Positions 50,189 to 59,110 of a DNA stretch of 64,000 nt are shown piece after piece. The notes below the pieces were generated by a model. That model searched no databases. It was not told the origin of the DNA and was given only the letters and a program-made list of their open reading frames with translations. Origin of the DNA: Variovorax paradoxus_P. GTDB taxonomy: Bacteria; Pseudomonadota; Gammaproteobacteria; Burkholderiales; Burkholderiaceae_C. The stretch is taken from NCBI RefSeq assembly GCF_050627025.1, contig NZ_CP192472.1; one strand, given 5' to 3'. Both the position numbers and the translations under genes were made by a program. Within the stretch, counting starts at the first letter, position 1. The number at the start of each line of letters is the position of its first letter.

Positions 50189-51717
50189 TGGACACCCAAT
50201 TGATCGAACAATCCGCCGTCGAACTGCGCCGGCTCATCGGCAGCAAGGCGGTCTCGCCCGTCGAGCTGCTGGAGGCTTGCATTGCGCAGATCGAACGGGT
50301 GAACCCGTTCGTCAACGCCGTGACCGCCACCTGCTTCGACCGTGCGCGAACCGAAGCCAAGGCGGCTGAAGCCGCCGTCATGCGCGGCGATGCGCTGGGC
50401 CTGCTGCATGGCCTTCCGCTGGGCGTGAAAGACCTGGAGCCCACCGCGGGCCTGCTCACTACCTGGGGCTCCGCCATCTTTCGCGACCACGTGCCCGATG
50501 AGGACATCGAGCTGGTCGCACGCCTTCGAAGGGCCGGCGCCATCGTTACGGGCAAGACCAACGTTCCGGAAATGGGCGCAGGTGCCAATTCGCGCAACGA
50601 AGTGTGGGGCGCCACCGGCAACCCGTTCAACCCCAACCTGAATGCCGGCGGCTCATCCGGCGGCTCGGCTGCGGCCCTTGCGTGCGACATGCTGCCCGTG
50701 TGCACCGGCTCCGACACCGGCGGCTCGCTGCGCATTCCGGCTTCCAAGTGCGGTGTGGTCGGGTTCCGGCCTTCGCCCGGCATTGTGCCGAGCGTGCGAA
50801 AGCTGCTCGGCTGGACGCCGATTTCCGTCGTCGGCCCCATGGGCCGCACGGTCGAGGATGCGTGCCTGCAAATGGCCGCCTCCGCCGGCATGCACGCGGG
50901 CGATCCGCTGAGCTACCCGCTCGACGCGTTGTCTTTTCAGAAGCCGATGGACATCGACCTGAGCAGGCTGCGCGTGGCATGGACCGAAGACTTCGGCGTT
51001 TGCGCGGTGGACGACAGCATTCGCGCCACCATGCGCCAGAAAATCGGCGCCATGCGGCACCTGTTCAAGTCGTGCGACCAGGTGACGCTCGACCTGGGTG
51101 AGGCGCACCGCTGCTTCGACGTGCTGCGCGCCGAAGCCTTCGTGGCCGGCATGCACGCGGCCTACCAGCGCGACCCGGCCAGCCTTGGCCCCAACTCCCG
51201 CGCCAACTACGAAATGGGCGCGCAGATGAGCCTGCTCGACAGCGCCTGGGCGCAGGCCGAGCAGACCCGGCTCATCAAGCGGTTCCAGGCGACCTTTGCA
51301 GACTACGACCTGATCCTCTCGCCCACCACGCCGGTGTCGCCCTTCCCGTGGACGCAGTTGTATGCGGACACCATCAACGGCGAGAAGCAGGCCAACTACT
51401 ACCGTTGGCTGGCACTGACGTATGTCGTCACCCTGACGACGCACCCGGCGCTTTCGCTGCCCTGCGGCGTCGACCATGCGGCCATGCCGTTCGGGCTGCA
51501 GATCGTCGGCGGCTTCCGGGCCGACCACCAGGTGCTGGGTGCAGCGCATGCCATGGAACTGGCATTTGCCGCCGACACCCAACTGCGCCGCCCTCGCCCG
51601 GATCTCGCGTCGCTGCGCATGGCCGAGCCTGCGCTCACCTCCATCGTCAAGACCCCGCCGGGCGCTCGCAGCGGCGCCGCTGCCGACGCAGCCAAGCCGT
51701 CCGTTTCAGCGGTCTGA
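50188..51717 (+). CDS. Amidase (amidase-signature family)
   Basis: A 509-residue hydrolase of amide bonds with the Ser-cisSer-Lys triad. Visible parts are LPLGVKDLEPTAGLLTTWGS (the catalytic Lys), TNVPEMGAGANSRNEVWGATGNPFNPNLNAGGSSGGSAAALA, and the signature TGSDTGGSLRIPASKCGVVGFRPS containing the cis-Ser and nucleophile Ser. The substrate is unknown; coupling to a Bug receptor suggests that an imported amide or amidated acid is hydrolysed. Followed by a strong terminator. Confidence 0.9.
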   Translation: MDTQLIEQSAVELRRLIGSKAVSPVELLEACIAQIERVNPFVNAVTATCFDRARTEAKAAEAAVMRGDALGLLHGLPLGVKDLEPTAGLLTTWGSAIFRDHVPDEDIELVARLRRAGAIVTGKTNVPEMGAGANSRNEVWGATGNPFNPNLNAGGSSGGSAAALACDMLPVCTGSDTGGSLRIPASKCGVVGFRPSPGIVPSVRKLLGWTPISVVGPMGRTVEDACLQMAASAGMHAGDPLSYPLDALSFQKPMDIDLSRLRVAWTEDFGVCAVDDSIRATMRQKIGAMRHLFKSCDQVTLDLGEAHRCFDVLRAEAFVAGMHAAYQRDPASLGPNSRANYEMGAQMSLLDSAWAQAEQTRLIKRFQATFADYDLILSPTTPVSPFPWTQLYADTINGEKQANYYRWLALTYVVTLTTHPALSLPCGVDHAAMPFGLQIVGGFRADHQVLGAAHAMELAFAADTQLRRPRPDLASLRMAEPALTSIVKTPPGARSGAAADAAKPSVSAV

Positions 51718-51737
51718 CACAACACCGCGCCCAAACC

Positions 51738-51775
51738 AAAAAGCCCCCGGTTCTGCAATGAGCCGGGGGCTTTTT
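51738..51775 (+). terminator. Strong intrinsic terminator after the amidase
   Basis: AAAAAGCCCCCGG (51738-51750) and CCGGGGGCTTTTT (51763-51775) are perfect reverse complements around a 12-base loop, ending in five T. It isolates the amidase from the copper ATPase promoter. Confidence 0.92.
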
Positions 51776-51816
51776 GCTTGACGTTCTTGCAGCGTTCCTG
51801 ACGGCTGTAGGCGGGC

Positions 51817-51847
51817 TTGACCTTGCCACGATGTCAACCCTGACACT
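51817..51847 (+). promoter_or_regulatory. MerR/CueR-type promoter with 19-base spacer
   Basis: TTGACC (51817-51822) and GACACT (51842-51847) are separated by 19 bases, the over-long spacing that MerR-family activators such as CueR correct. The spacer contains an imperfect dyad (CCTTGCCA / TGTCAACC) resembling copper-responsive operators. It stands 29 bases before a leader ORF and 88 bases before the copper ATPase. No cueR gene is present in the window. Confidence 0.65.
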
Positions 51848-51875
51848 GGAGCCCGTGTTCAACAAAGGAGTTGCC

Positions 51876-51938
51876 ATGAACATGGCTATCCGCCGAGGCA
51901 CGCGCGTACTCACGGTTCTTTCTGGAGAGCTCGAATGA
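51876..51938 (+). CDS. 20-residue leader peptide coupled to the copper ATPase
   Basis: ATG 51876 follows AAAGGAG (51864-51870) at good spacing and opens a 20-codon frame whose TGA (51936-51938) overlaps the ATPase ATG (51935). The peptide (MNMAIRRGTRVLTVLSGELE) has no cysteine or histidine, so direct copper binding is unlikely apart from two methionines. It may set translation of the ATPase by coupling, while the ATPase has its own GGAGAG inside the leader ORF. No family is recognised. Confidence 0.5.
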   Translation: MNMAIRRGTRVLTVLSGELE

Positions 51939-54172
51939 ACGACATGCGTTCCAACCCGGGACATTCCCACCACCAACATCAGCACCATCATCCTCACGAA
52001 GGCCACCACGCGACGATGGCCGGCGGCGAGCCCGGCGCACCAACCGGATCGCCCACGATCTACACCTGCCCGATGCATCCGGAGATCAGGCAGGACCACC
52101 CCGGCAATTGCCCCAAGTGCGGCATGACGCTGGAGCCCGAAATGCCCAGCCTCGACGCGGAAGAAAAAGAAGATCCCGAGCTGCGCGACTTCAAGCGCCG
52201 GTTTCTCTGGACTCTGCCGCTCACCATTGCAGTCGCCGTGCTCGCAATGGCCGGGCACCGCTTGCAGTGGTTCGAAATGGCCACGCAGAGCTGGATCGAG
52301 CTGGCTCTTTCCGTGCCCGTCGTGCTGTGGGCGGGATGGCCTTTCTTCGAGCGCGCGGTGCAGTCGGTAGCCAACCGCAGCCCCAACATGTGGACGCTCA
52401 TCGGCCTGGGCACAGCCGCCGCCTTCGTCTACAGCGTGGTCGCCACCGTGGCGCCCCGCGCTTTTCCTGAATCGTTCATGTCCATGGGACGCGTGGCGGT
52501 GTACTTCGAGGCCGCCGCGGTGATTATTTCGCTCACCCTGCTCGGCCAGATTCTCGAACTCAGGGCGCGCTCGCAAACCTCGGCGGCCATCAAGTCGCTG
52601 CTGGGCCTTGCACCCAAGACAGCTCGGCGCATCGGTGCCGACGGTGCTGAAGAAGACGTACCCATCGCCCATGTGCACGTCGGCGACAAGCTGCGCGTGC
52701 GGCCCGGCGAAAAGGTGCCGGTCGACGGCGTGGTGGTCGAGGGCGCGAGCGCAGTCGACGAATCCATGCTCACGGGCGAACCGCTGCCGGTGACCAAGCG
52801 CGTTGGAGACAAGCTCATCGGCGCCACGCTCAACACCAACGGCGCGCTGGTGATGCAGTCGGAAAAAGTCGGCTCGCAGACCGTGCTCGCGAGCATCGTG
52901 CAAATGGTGGCGCAGGCCCAGCGCTCCAGGGCGCCGATGCAGCGAATGGCCGACCACGTGGCGGGCTACTTCGTCATGGTCGTCATCGGCATTGCGCTGC
53001 TGACCTTCTTGGCGTGGGGGTTCTTCGGGCCGGCGCCCAGCTGGACCCACGGCCTCATCAATGCGGTGGCGGTACTCATCATTGCCTGCCCCTGTGCGTT
53101 GGGTCTTGCCACGCCCATGTCGATCATGGTGGCCACCGGCAAGGCCGCCACGCAGGGCGTGCTTTTCCGCGATGCGGCGGCCATAGAGAACTTTCGCAAG
53201 GTGGATGCGCTCATCGTCGACAAGACAGGCACCCTCACCGAAGGCAAGCCCCGCTTCGAACGCGCAGTGGCCCTGCCGGGATTTACCGAAGACGACGTGC
53301 TGCGCCTTGCGGCCAGCCTCGACCAGGGGAGCGAGCATCCGCTGGCGCACACCATCGTGGCGGCGGCGCGCGAACGCGGCCTGCCGTTGACCGCGGCGGA
53401 TGAGTTCGAGTCGAGCAGCGGCATCGGCGTGAGCGGCATGGTTGGCGGCAAGAAGCTGGCGCTTGGCAACACTGCGTTGATGGATCAGCTGCGCGTGCCC
53501 GTCGATGCACTCAAGCCGCAGGCCGAAGCCCTGCGCGCCGAAGGGGCCAGCGTCATGTTCCTTGCCTCGGGCGGCCATCCGGCGGGCCTGCTCGCGGTAT
53601 CAGACCCCGTCAAGGCCACCACCATCGAGGCGCTGGAGGCGCTCAAGCAATCAGGCATGCGCGTGATCATGGCAACGGGCGACGGGCTGACCACGGCGCG
53701 GGCCGTGGCCGCAAGGCTGGGCATCGACGAGGTGCACGGCGAAGTCAAGCCGGCCGACAAGCTGGCTCTGGTCGAAAAGCTGCAGCGCGAAGGCCGCATC
53801 GTCGCCATGGCCGGAGACGGCATCAACGATGCGCCCGCGCTCGCCAAGGCCGACGTGGGCGTGGCCATGGGCACCGGCACCGACGTTGCAATGAACAGCG
53901 CGCAGGTCACGCTGGTAAAGGGCGACCTGCGAGGCATTGCGCAGGCGCGCATCGTCTCGGAAAAAACCATTGCCAACATGAAGCAGAACCTGGGCTTCGC
54001 GTTCATCTATAACGCGCTGGGCGTACCCCTGGCCGCCGGCGTGCTGTTTCCGTTCACCGGCTGGCTGCTGTCGCCGATGATCGCGGCGCTGGCGATGAGC
54101 CTGAGCTCGGCGTCCGTCATCAGCAATGCGCTGCGGTTGAGGGCTGCGAGCGGCGGCAGAAAGCCCAACTGA
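51935..54172 (+). CDS. copA: Copper-translocating P1B-type ATPase
   Basis: A 745-residue inner-membrane Cu+ export pump. The N-terminus is histidine-rich (HSHHQHQHHHPHEGHH), followed by a heavy-metal-binding domain with YTCPMHPEIRQDHPGNCPKCGM (about residues 42-64) in place of classical CxxC HMA repeats. Pump motifs: SMLTGEPLPV, the CPC ion site in ACPCALGLATPMS, the phosphorylated Asp in DKTGTLTEGK, EHPLAHT and GDGINDAPALA. The last helices have FIYNALG and AMSLSSASV (YN and MxxSS), the Cu+ subgroup signature. GGAGAG precedes the start. Confidence 0.93.
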   Translation: MNDMRSNPGHSHHQHQHHHPHEGHHATMAGGEPGAPTGSPTIYTCPMHPEIRQDHPGNCPKCGMTLEPEMPSLDAEEKEDPELRDFKRRFLWTLPLTIAVAVLAMAGHRLQWFEMATQSWIELALSVPVVLWAGWPFFERAVQSVANRSPNMWTLIGLGTAAAFVYSVVATVAPRAFPESFMSMGRVAVYFEAAAVIISLTLLGQILELRARSQTSAAIKSLLGLAPKTARRIGADGAEEDVPIAHVHVGDKLRVRPGEKVPVDGVVVEGASAVDESMLTGEPLPVTKRVGDKLIGATLNTNGALVMQSEKVGSQTVLASIVQMVAQAQRSRAPMQRMADHVAGYFVMVVIGIALLTFLAWGFFGPAPSWTHGLINAVAVLIIACPCALGLATPMSIMVATGKAATQGVLFRDAAAIENFRKVDALIVDKTGTLTEGKPRFERAVALPGFTEDDVLRLAASLDQGSEHPLAHTIVAAARERGLPLTAADEFESSSGIGVSGMVGGKKLALGNTALMDQLRVPVDALKPQAEALRAEGASVMFLASGGHPAGLLAVSDPVKATTIEALEALKQSGMRVIMATGDGLTTARAVAARLGIDEVHGEVKPADKLALVEKLQREGRIVAMAGDGINDAPALAKADVGVAMGTGTDVAMNSAQVTLVKGDLRGIAQARIVSEKTIANMKQNLGFAFIYNALGVPLAAGVLFPFTGWLLSPMIAALAMSLSSASVISNALRLRAASGGRKPN

Positions 54173-54284
54173 AGAGTTCGAATCGAAAGAGCTCCAGGTA
54201 GAAGAACGCCAAATCGAAGACAGGGCCTGCAGCATTCGAACTCCGCCTACATACAGATGCCCTCGGTGTGTGCAGGTTGAAGCA

Positions 54285-54500
54285 ATGACACAACCCATCG
54301 AACTCATCATCGAGGAGCCAGCCCTCGGTTCATATGTCTGGCGCCTGCTCGAAACGGATACGGACGGAGCGAACCCCAAGGTGCTTCGCGACGCCTTCGA
54401 CCCGGCGGACACCTACGAAGCCGCCCTGGCAGCGGGACAACGTGCGCTCCAGAGCGAGATCCGCCGGCGGGCTGCACCTGCCCACGCGCAGCACCACTAG
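54285..54500 (+). CDS. Small hypothetical protein
   Basis: 71 residues, acidic N-terminus (MTQPIELIIEEPALGSYVWRLLE) and a helical C-terminus ending in RRRAAPAHAQHH. The frame lies 112 bases after the copper ATPase on the same strand. No family is recognised. Codon use is like its neighbours and no membrane segment is present. The region 54173-54284 shows nothing else. Confidence 0.55.
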   Translation: MTQPIELIIEEPALGSYVWRLLETDTDGANPKVLRDAFDPADTYEAALAAGQRALQSEIRRRAAPAHAQHH

Positions 54501-54513
54501 CCCGCAGCAGGCC

Positions 54514-54699
54514 TCACGGCGCAGTGAGGCCTACCGCGCGCATCAGCCAGCGAAAGACCAGCGCCACCGCAAAGAGGGTGCCGACGCTGGCCGCCCAGAT
54601 GGCGAGCAGCCATGCGAGCCGGCGCAGCCATTTGCCGCGGCCGTGAGCACCGCGGACAGCGCCGGGAACAGCGCCGGGCTCAGTGGTACCCATCCCCAT
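54514..54699 (-). CDS. DUF2474-family small subunit of the bd-type oxidase
   Basis: About 61 residues with one membrane helix in WLRRLAWLLAIWAASVGTLFAVALVFRWLM, the DUF2474 pattern that accompanies CioAB-type cytochrome bd oxidases, like CydX in E. coli. It begins inside the end of cydB (overlap of 14-20 bases depending on which of two ATG codons is used, 54699 or 54693), so it is coupled to it. It probably stabilises the oxidase. Confidence 0.8.
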   Translation of the reverse strand: MGMGTTEPGAVPGAVRGAHGRGKWLRRLAWLLAIWAASVGTLFAVALVFRWLMRAVGLTAP

Positions 54700-55687
54700 G
54701 CCTCACCTTCCCGCGGAACACCCAGTAGCTCCATGCCGTGTACATCAGGATCACCGGAATGATCAGCAGCGCCCCCACCAGCGCAAAGCCCAGGCTCTGG
54801 GGCGGCCCCGCCGCCTGCCAGATGCTGATGCCCGGCGGAATCACGTTCGGCCACAGGCTGATCCCCAGCCCCGTGTAGCCCAGGAACAGCAGCGCCAGCG
54901 TCAGCACGAACGGCGAGGCATGCCCCTGGCCGCCCAGCTCCCGCAGCAGCCGCCAGGTGACCAGCGCCACCAGCGTGGGCACCGGCGCAAACCACAGCAC
55001 ATTCGGAAAACTGAACCAGCGCCGGGCGATCGCCTCGTGCGCGAGCGGCGTCCAGATGCTGATGGCAACGATCACCGCCAGCATCAGCCAGGCGAGAGGC
55101 CGCGCCAGGCTGCGCATGCGCGCCTGCAGGCGCCCCTCCGTCTTCATCACCAGCCACGTGGCCCCCAGCAGCGCATACGCCGCCACCAGCGCCGCGCCGG
55201 TAAAAAGCGAGAACGCGGAGACCCAGTCGAACGGCCCGCCCGCATAGTTGCCGCCTTCCACCGGCACGCCGTTCAGGAACGCCCCCAGCGTCACCCCCTG
55301 GAAGAAAGCCGCCGTGACCGAGCCGCCGATGAAGGCATGGTCCCACCAGCGGCGCTTGCCCGCGCGCGCCTTGAAGCGGAACTCGAACGCCACCCCGCGG
55401 AACACCAGCCCGACCAGCATCAGGACGAGCGGCAGGGCGAACGCGCTCAGGATCACCGCGTACGCCAGCGGAAACGCCGCCAAGAGCCCCGCGCCCCCCA
55501 GCACCAGCCAGGTCTCGTTGCCGTCCCACACCGGCGCCACCGTGTTCATCAGCACGTCGCGGTCCTCCTTGGCCGGCACGAACGGAAACAGGATGCCGAT
55601 GCCCAGGTCGAAGCCGTCCATCACCACGTACATCATGATCCCGAACAGGATGATCACGGCCCAGACCAGGGGAAGATCAATGCCCAT
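54680..55687 (-). CDS. cydB: Cytochrome bd ubiquinol oxidase subunit II (CIO type)
   Basis: A 335-residue inner-membrane subunit with about eight helices. It starts MGIDLPLVWAVIILFGIMMYVVMDGFDLGIGILFPF and has NTVAPVWDGNETWLVLGGAGLLAAFP, both universal in CydB, and VAFEFRFKAR. ATG 55687 lies within the last bases of cydA (11-base overlap). Forms the quinol oxidase with CydA that reduces O2 to water in the respiratory membrane. Confidence 0.95.
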   Translation of the reverse strand: MGIDLPLVWAVIILFGIMMYVVMDGFDLGIGILFPFVPAKEDRDVLMNTVAPVWDGNETWLVLGGAGLLAAFPLAYAVILSAFALPLVLMLVGLVFRGVAFEFRFKARAGKRRWWDHAFIGGSVTAAFFQGVTLGAFLNGVPVEGGNYAGGPFDWVSAFSLFTGAALVAAYALLGATWLVMKTEGRLQARMRSLARPLAWLMLAVIVAISIWTPLAHEAIARRWFSFPNVLWFAPVPTLVALVTWRLLRELGGQGHASPFVLTLALLFLGYTGLGISLWPNVIPPGISIWQAAGPPQSLGFALVGALLIIPVILMYTAWSYWVFRGKVRHGDGYH

Positions 55688-57158
55688 CGCGCTCGCCCTC
55701 CTTGCTTGCCGCATCGGTGCGGCGGCCCGCCGGATCGGCCCTGCCGTCCGTATCCGCCCGGTCCTCCTCGGGCGCGGCCGACAGCGGGCGCATCGGCGTT
55801 CGCGTCTCGCCCGGCCCGCCCCAGGCCGGGCGCTCGGCCTCGTCGCCCGCCGGCCCCTTGGCAATGAGCCGCAGCCCGTAGGCCGTGCCTGCGCCGAACA
55901 CCACCAGGTACACCGCCACGAACAGCGCCAGCGTGAAGCCCACCTGCGCCGCCGAATGCTGCGGCGACACCGCATCGGCCGTGCGCATGAGGCCGTAGAC
56001 GATCCACGGCTGGCGGCCGATCTCGGTGGTGTACCAGCCGGCCAGGATGGCCACCAGCCCCGCCGGCGAGAGCGCAACCGCAAAGCGCAGGAAGTTCTTG
56101 CTGGCAAACAGCCGCTGCCCGCGCCGCAGCCACAGCCCCCACAAGGCCAGCGCGATCATCAGCACGCCCAGGCCCACCATGGCGCGGAAGGTCCAGAACA
56201 CGACGGTCGAGTTGGGCCGGTCTTCGGGCGCGAAGTCCTTCAGCGCCGGAATCTGCCCGTCCCAGCTGTGGGCCAGCAGCAGGCTGCCGGCGCGGGGGAT
56301 CTCCAGCGCATGGCGGGTGACTTCGGCCTGCATGTCGGGCCACCCGAAAAGAATGAGCGGCACGCCTTCGCCCTCGGGCGTGCGCTCCCAGTGGCCTTCG
56401 ATGGCCGCGAGCTTGGCCGGCTGGTGCTCGAGCGTGTTCAGCCCGTGCTGGTCGCCGATGACCGCCTGCAGCGGCGCGGCGGCCAGGAGCATCCACAGGG
56501 CCATCGACAGCATGGTGCGCACGCGGGTGTTGTCGCGCCCGCGCAGCAGGTGCCAGGCGGCCGCCCCGCCGACCATGAGCGCGGTGGCCAGGTAGGCGGC
56601 GGTGACGGTGTGGGCGAGCCGGTAGGGGAACGAGGGGTTGAAGATGACACGCAGCCAGTCCACGGGCACCACGCGCCCGTCGATGATCTCGTGGCCCTGG
56701 GGGGTCTGCATCCAGCTGTTGGAGGCCAGGATCCAGGTGGCGGAGATCAGGGTGCCGACGGCCACGGCCAGGGTGGAGACGAAGTGCAGCGCGGGCCCCA
56801 CGCGTTCGCGCCCGAAGAGCATCACGCCGAGGAACCCTGCTTCCAGGAAGAAGGCGGTCAGCACTTCGTAGGCCAGCAGCGGCCCGGTCACGCCGCCGGC
56901 AAAGCGCGAGAAGTTGCTCCAGTGGGTGCCGAACTGGTAGGCCATGACCAGGCCGGAGACCACGCCCATGCCGAAGGCCACGGCAAACACCTTGATCCAG
57001 AACTGGTACAGGTCCAGGTACACCTTGCGCCCGGTGCGCAGCCACAGGCCCTCCAGCACGGCCAAGTAGCTCGCCAGGCCGATGGTGAGCGCCGGAAACA
57101 GGATGTGGAACGAGATCGTGAAGCCGAACTGGATTCGGGCAAGCAGCAGGGCGTCCAT
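55677..57158 (-). CDS. cydA: Cytochrome bd ubiquinol oxidase subunit I (cyanide-insensitive type)
   Basis: A 493-residue haem-carrying subunit. It begins MDALLLARIQFGFTISFHILFPALTIGLASYL, with the conserved haem-ligand His near residue 18, and has WSNFSRFAGGVTGPLLAYEVLTAFFLEAGFLGVMLFG and the GWYTTEIGRQPWIVYGLMRTADAVSP signature. The quinol loop is short, as in CioA. The C-terminal 60 residues form an unusual hydrophilic, charged tail. ATG 57158 gives the normal start; an upstream frame of 12 codons is not needed. Confidence 0.94.
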   Translation of the reverse strand: MDALLLARIQFGFTISFHILFPALTIGLASYLAVLEGLWLRTGRKVYLDLYQFWIKVFAVAFGMGVVSGLVMAYQFGTHWSNFSRFAGGVTGPLLAYEVLTAFFLEAGFLGVMLFGRERVGPALHFVSTLAVAVGTLISATWILASNSWMQTPQGHEIIDGRVVPVDWLRVIFNPSFPYRLAHTVTAAYLATALMVGGAAAWHLLRGRDNTRVRTMLSMALWMLLAAAPLQAVIGDQHGLNTLEHQPAKLAAIEGHWERTPEGEGVPLILFGWPDMQAEVTRHALEIPRAGSLLLAHSWDGQIPALKDFAPEDRPNSTVVFWTFRAMVGLGVLMIALALWGLWLRRGQRLFASKNFLRFAVALSPAGLVAILAGWYTTEIGRQPWIVYGLMRTADAVSPQHSAAQVGFTLALFVAVYLVVFGAGTAYGLRLIAKGPAGDEAERPAWGGPGETRTPMRPLSAAPEEDRADTDGRADPAGRRTDAASKEGERDGH

Positions 57159-57292
57159 GCGTCTCACCATAGCGTCACAAGCAGATAGCTGCAACAGGCG
57201 CGTCCGTAAGATGAACGCCGGCCACTGCCCGTTGCTGCCATCGGCGCAGTTGCGAGCTTGCCGCTTTCACAACGACAAAAGGAGATTTGCAG

Positions 57293-58399
57293 ATGCAGAA
57301 CGGACCCCTTCAACCGCGCCGCCGTTTTCTCAAGACTGCAGCGGGATCAGGACTCGCCGCCTTCGCAGGCCTGGCCGGTGCGCAGTCTTTCGACTTCAAG
57401 CCCAACCAGCGCTACCCGGACCCATCGGTGTTGATACTGGACCCGAGCTTTGCCAGGTACCGCATCTACAGCAGCACGATCGAGCAGCTTGGCACCGGCA
57501 TGCGGTGGGCCGAGGGGCCGGTGTACTTTCCTGAAGGCGGCTACTTGCTGTGCAGCGACATTCCGAACAACCGGCTCATGAAGTACGACGAAAAGACCGG
57601 CAAGTTCACGGTGCACAAGCAGAACGCCAACTACGCCAATGGCAACACGCGCGACCGCCAGGGCCGGCTGGTAACGTGCGAGCACTCCGTCACGCGCCGC
57701 GTGGTGCGCACCGAGAAAGACGGCCGAATGACGGTGTTGGCCGACAGCTACGAAGGCAAGAAGCTCAACGCGCCCAACGACGTGGTGGTCAGGTCCGACG
57801 ACACGGTGTGGTTCACCGACCCGACCTTCGGCATCAACGGGGAGTGGGAAGGTTCGAGGGCAACGCCCGAACAGCCGACGACCAACGTCTACCGCATTGC
57901 CAAGGACGGCAAGCTCAGCGCGGTGATCACCGATCTCGTCAATCCCAACGGCCTCGCGTTCTCCCCGGATGAGAAAAAACTCTACGTGGTCGAGTGGAAA
58001 GGCACGCCCAATCGCAGCATCTGGAGCTACGACGTTTCAGCCGACGGCACCAGCGTGTCGAACAAGACAAAGCTGGTGGACGCCGACGGCCCAGGCGCGC
58101 TCGACGGCTTTCGCGTCGACCGCGACGGCAACCTCTGGTGCGGCTGGGGCTTCAGCGGCGCCTTCTCGCCAGAGCCCACCGATGTGGGCGGCGGCATGAA
58201 GGCGCACTTGCCGCTTGGCAAGTCCGAAGAGATGGACGGCGTGAAGATCTTCAACCCGCAAGGCAAGCCCATCGGCTTCATCCGCCTTCCGGAGCGGTGC
58301 GCAAATCTCGAATTTGGCGGGCCCAAGCGCAACCGCCTCTACATGACGAGCAGCCATTCGCTCTACGCACTCTACGTGGAAGCGCACGGCGCGGTGTAG
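57293..58399 (+). CDS. SMP-30/gluconolactonase-family protein, Tat-exported
   Basis: A 368-residue beta-propeller lactonase-like protein. The N-terminus PRRRFLKTAAGSGLAAFAGLAGAQ is a twin-arginine signal. The propeller has the family metal-site region MRWAEGPVYFPEGGYLLCSDIPNNRLMKYD, KLNAPNDVVVRSDDTVWFTDPTFGI, LVNPNGLAFSPDEKKLYVVEW and LDGFRVDRDGNLWCGWG. The substrate is likely a sugar or aldono-lactone. AAAGGAG (57278-57284) precedes ATG 57293. It is divergent from cydA, with a 134-base gap in which I see no named site. Confidence 0.9.
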   Translation: MQNGPLQPRRRFLKTAAGSGLAAFAGLAGAQSFDFKPNQRYPDPSVLILDPSFARYRIYSSTIEQLGTGMRWAEGPVYFPEGGYLLCSDIPNNRLMKYDEKTGKFTVHKQNANYANGNTRDRQGRLVTCEHSVTRRVVRTEKDGRMTVLADSYEGKKLNAPNDVVVRSDDTVWFTDPTFGINGEWEGSRATPEQPTTNVYRIAKDGKLSAVITDLVNPNGLAFSPDEKKLYVVEWKGTPNRSIWSYDVSADGTSVSNKTKLVDADGPGALDGFRVDRDGNLWCGWGFSGAFSPEPTDVGGGMKAHLPLGKSEEMDGVKIFNPQGKPIGFIRLPERCANLEFGGPKRNRLYMTSSHSLYALYVEAHGAV

Positions 58400-58426
58400 C
58401 GCCGCCGTGGCCGTCCCGGCCCGCCG

Positions 58427-59023
58427 TCAGTCGAGATTCACCAGGTTCAAGATTGCCATCGGGCCGCCCGGGAACTGCACGAGGCGGCCCTCGTTCACGC
58501 CGCCCAGGTCGATGGGCGCAAAGCCCAGGCGCGCGATCAGGTCGCTCACCGTCTTCTTCGCGTCGGCATCTTCGCCCGAGACAAACAGCACGCGGCGGCC
58601 GCCGGCAACTTTAGGGTCGGCCTCGAGCGCGGCCGCTGCCAGGTGGTTGAAGGCCTTCACCACGCGAGCGCCTGGCGCAAGTTCGGCCACCACTTCGTTG
58701 GAGGCGCGGCCACCCAGGTCGAAGGGCCGCAGCGACGGAGCCTCGACGGCATTGTTTGCATCGACCAGGATGCGGCCGTTCCAGGGCCCGAGGTCTTTCA
58801 GCGCGGCGGGCAGGCGGTTCCAGTTGACTGCGACAAAAACAAGATCGGCCTGGGCCGCCTCCTTGAGATCGACCGCCTTGATGCGGGGCCCGAGTTCGTC
58901 GACCAACGGCTGAAGCGTTTGCGGGCCGCGGCTGTTGGCAATGGATGCGTCGATGCCGCTGCGTGCAAGTTGGCGAGCAATGGCAGAGCCGATTTCGCCG
59001 GCGCCGATGATGGAGATTTTCAT
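58427..59023 (-). CDS. NADPH-dependent F420 reductase-like oxidoreductase
   Basis: A 198-residue Rossmann protein that opens MKISIIGAGEIGSAIARQLARSG (GxGxxG) and continues with ANSRGP, DLVFVAVNWNRLPAAL and VVKAFNHLAAA, the pattern of the NADP oxidoreductase/F420 reductase-like (FNO-type) group. Burkholderiales are not generally F420 users, so another acceptor is likely. AAGGA precedes ATG 59023. It is divergent from a LysR gene with a good operator between them. Confidence 0.85.
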   Translation of the reverse strand: MKISIIGAGEIGSAIARQLARSGIDASIANSRGPQTLQPLVDELGPRIKAVDLKEAAQADLVFVAVNWNRLPAALKDLGPWNGRILVDANNAVEAPSLRPFDLGGRASNEVVAELAPGARVVKAFNHLAAAALEADPKVAGGRRVLFVSGEDADAKKTVSDLIARLGFAPIDLGGVNEGRLVQFPGGPMAILNLVNLD

Positions 59024-59110
59024 TTGGTGTTCCTTTTGTTGAAGTACGCAAGATCGTCTTGCTGGATTCAACTTTAGGTATTCGGAGCCCATAGCAATAG
59101 TCATGACTGG

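Noticed and set aside
51647..53578. A 643-codon minus-strand frame opposite the copper ATPase
   Set aside because: Shadow of the ATPase reading frame, with no recognisable domain or ribosome site.
55248..57188. A 646-codon plus-strand frame opposite cydA/cydB
   Set aside because: All six frames stay open here because of very high GC. The cydA and cydB motifs on the minus strand are unambiguous.
58427..59023. Evidence for F420 metabolism from the F420-reductase-like gene
   Set aside because: The short Rossmann proteins of this family are common in bacteria that lack F420; annotation by name alone is not evidence.
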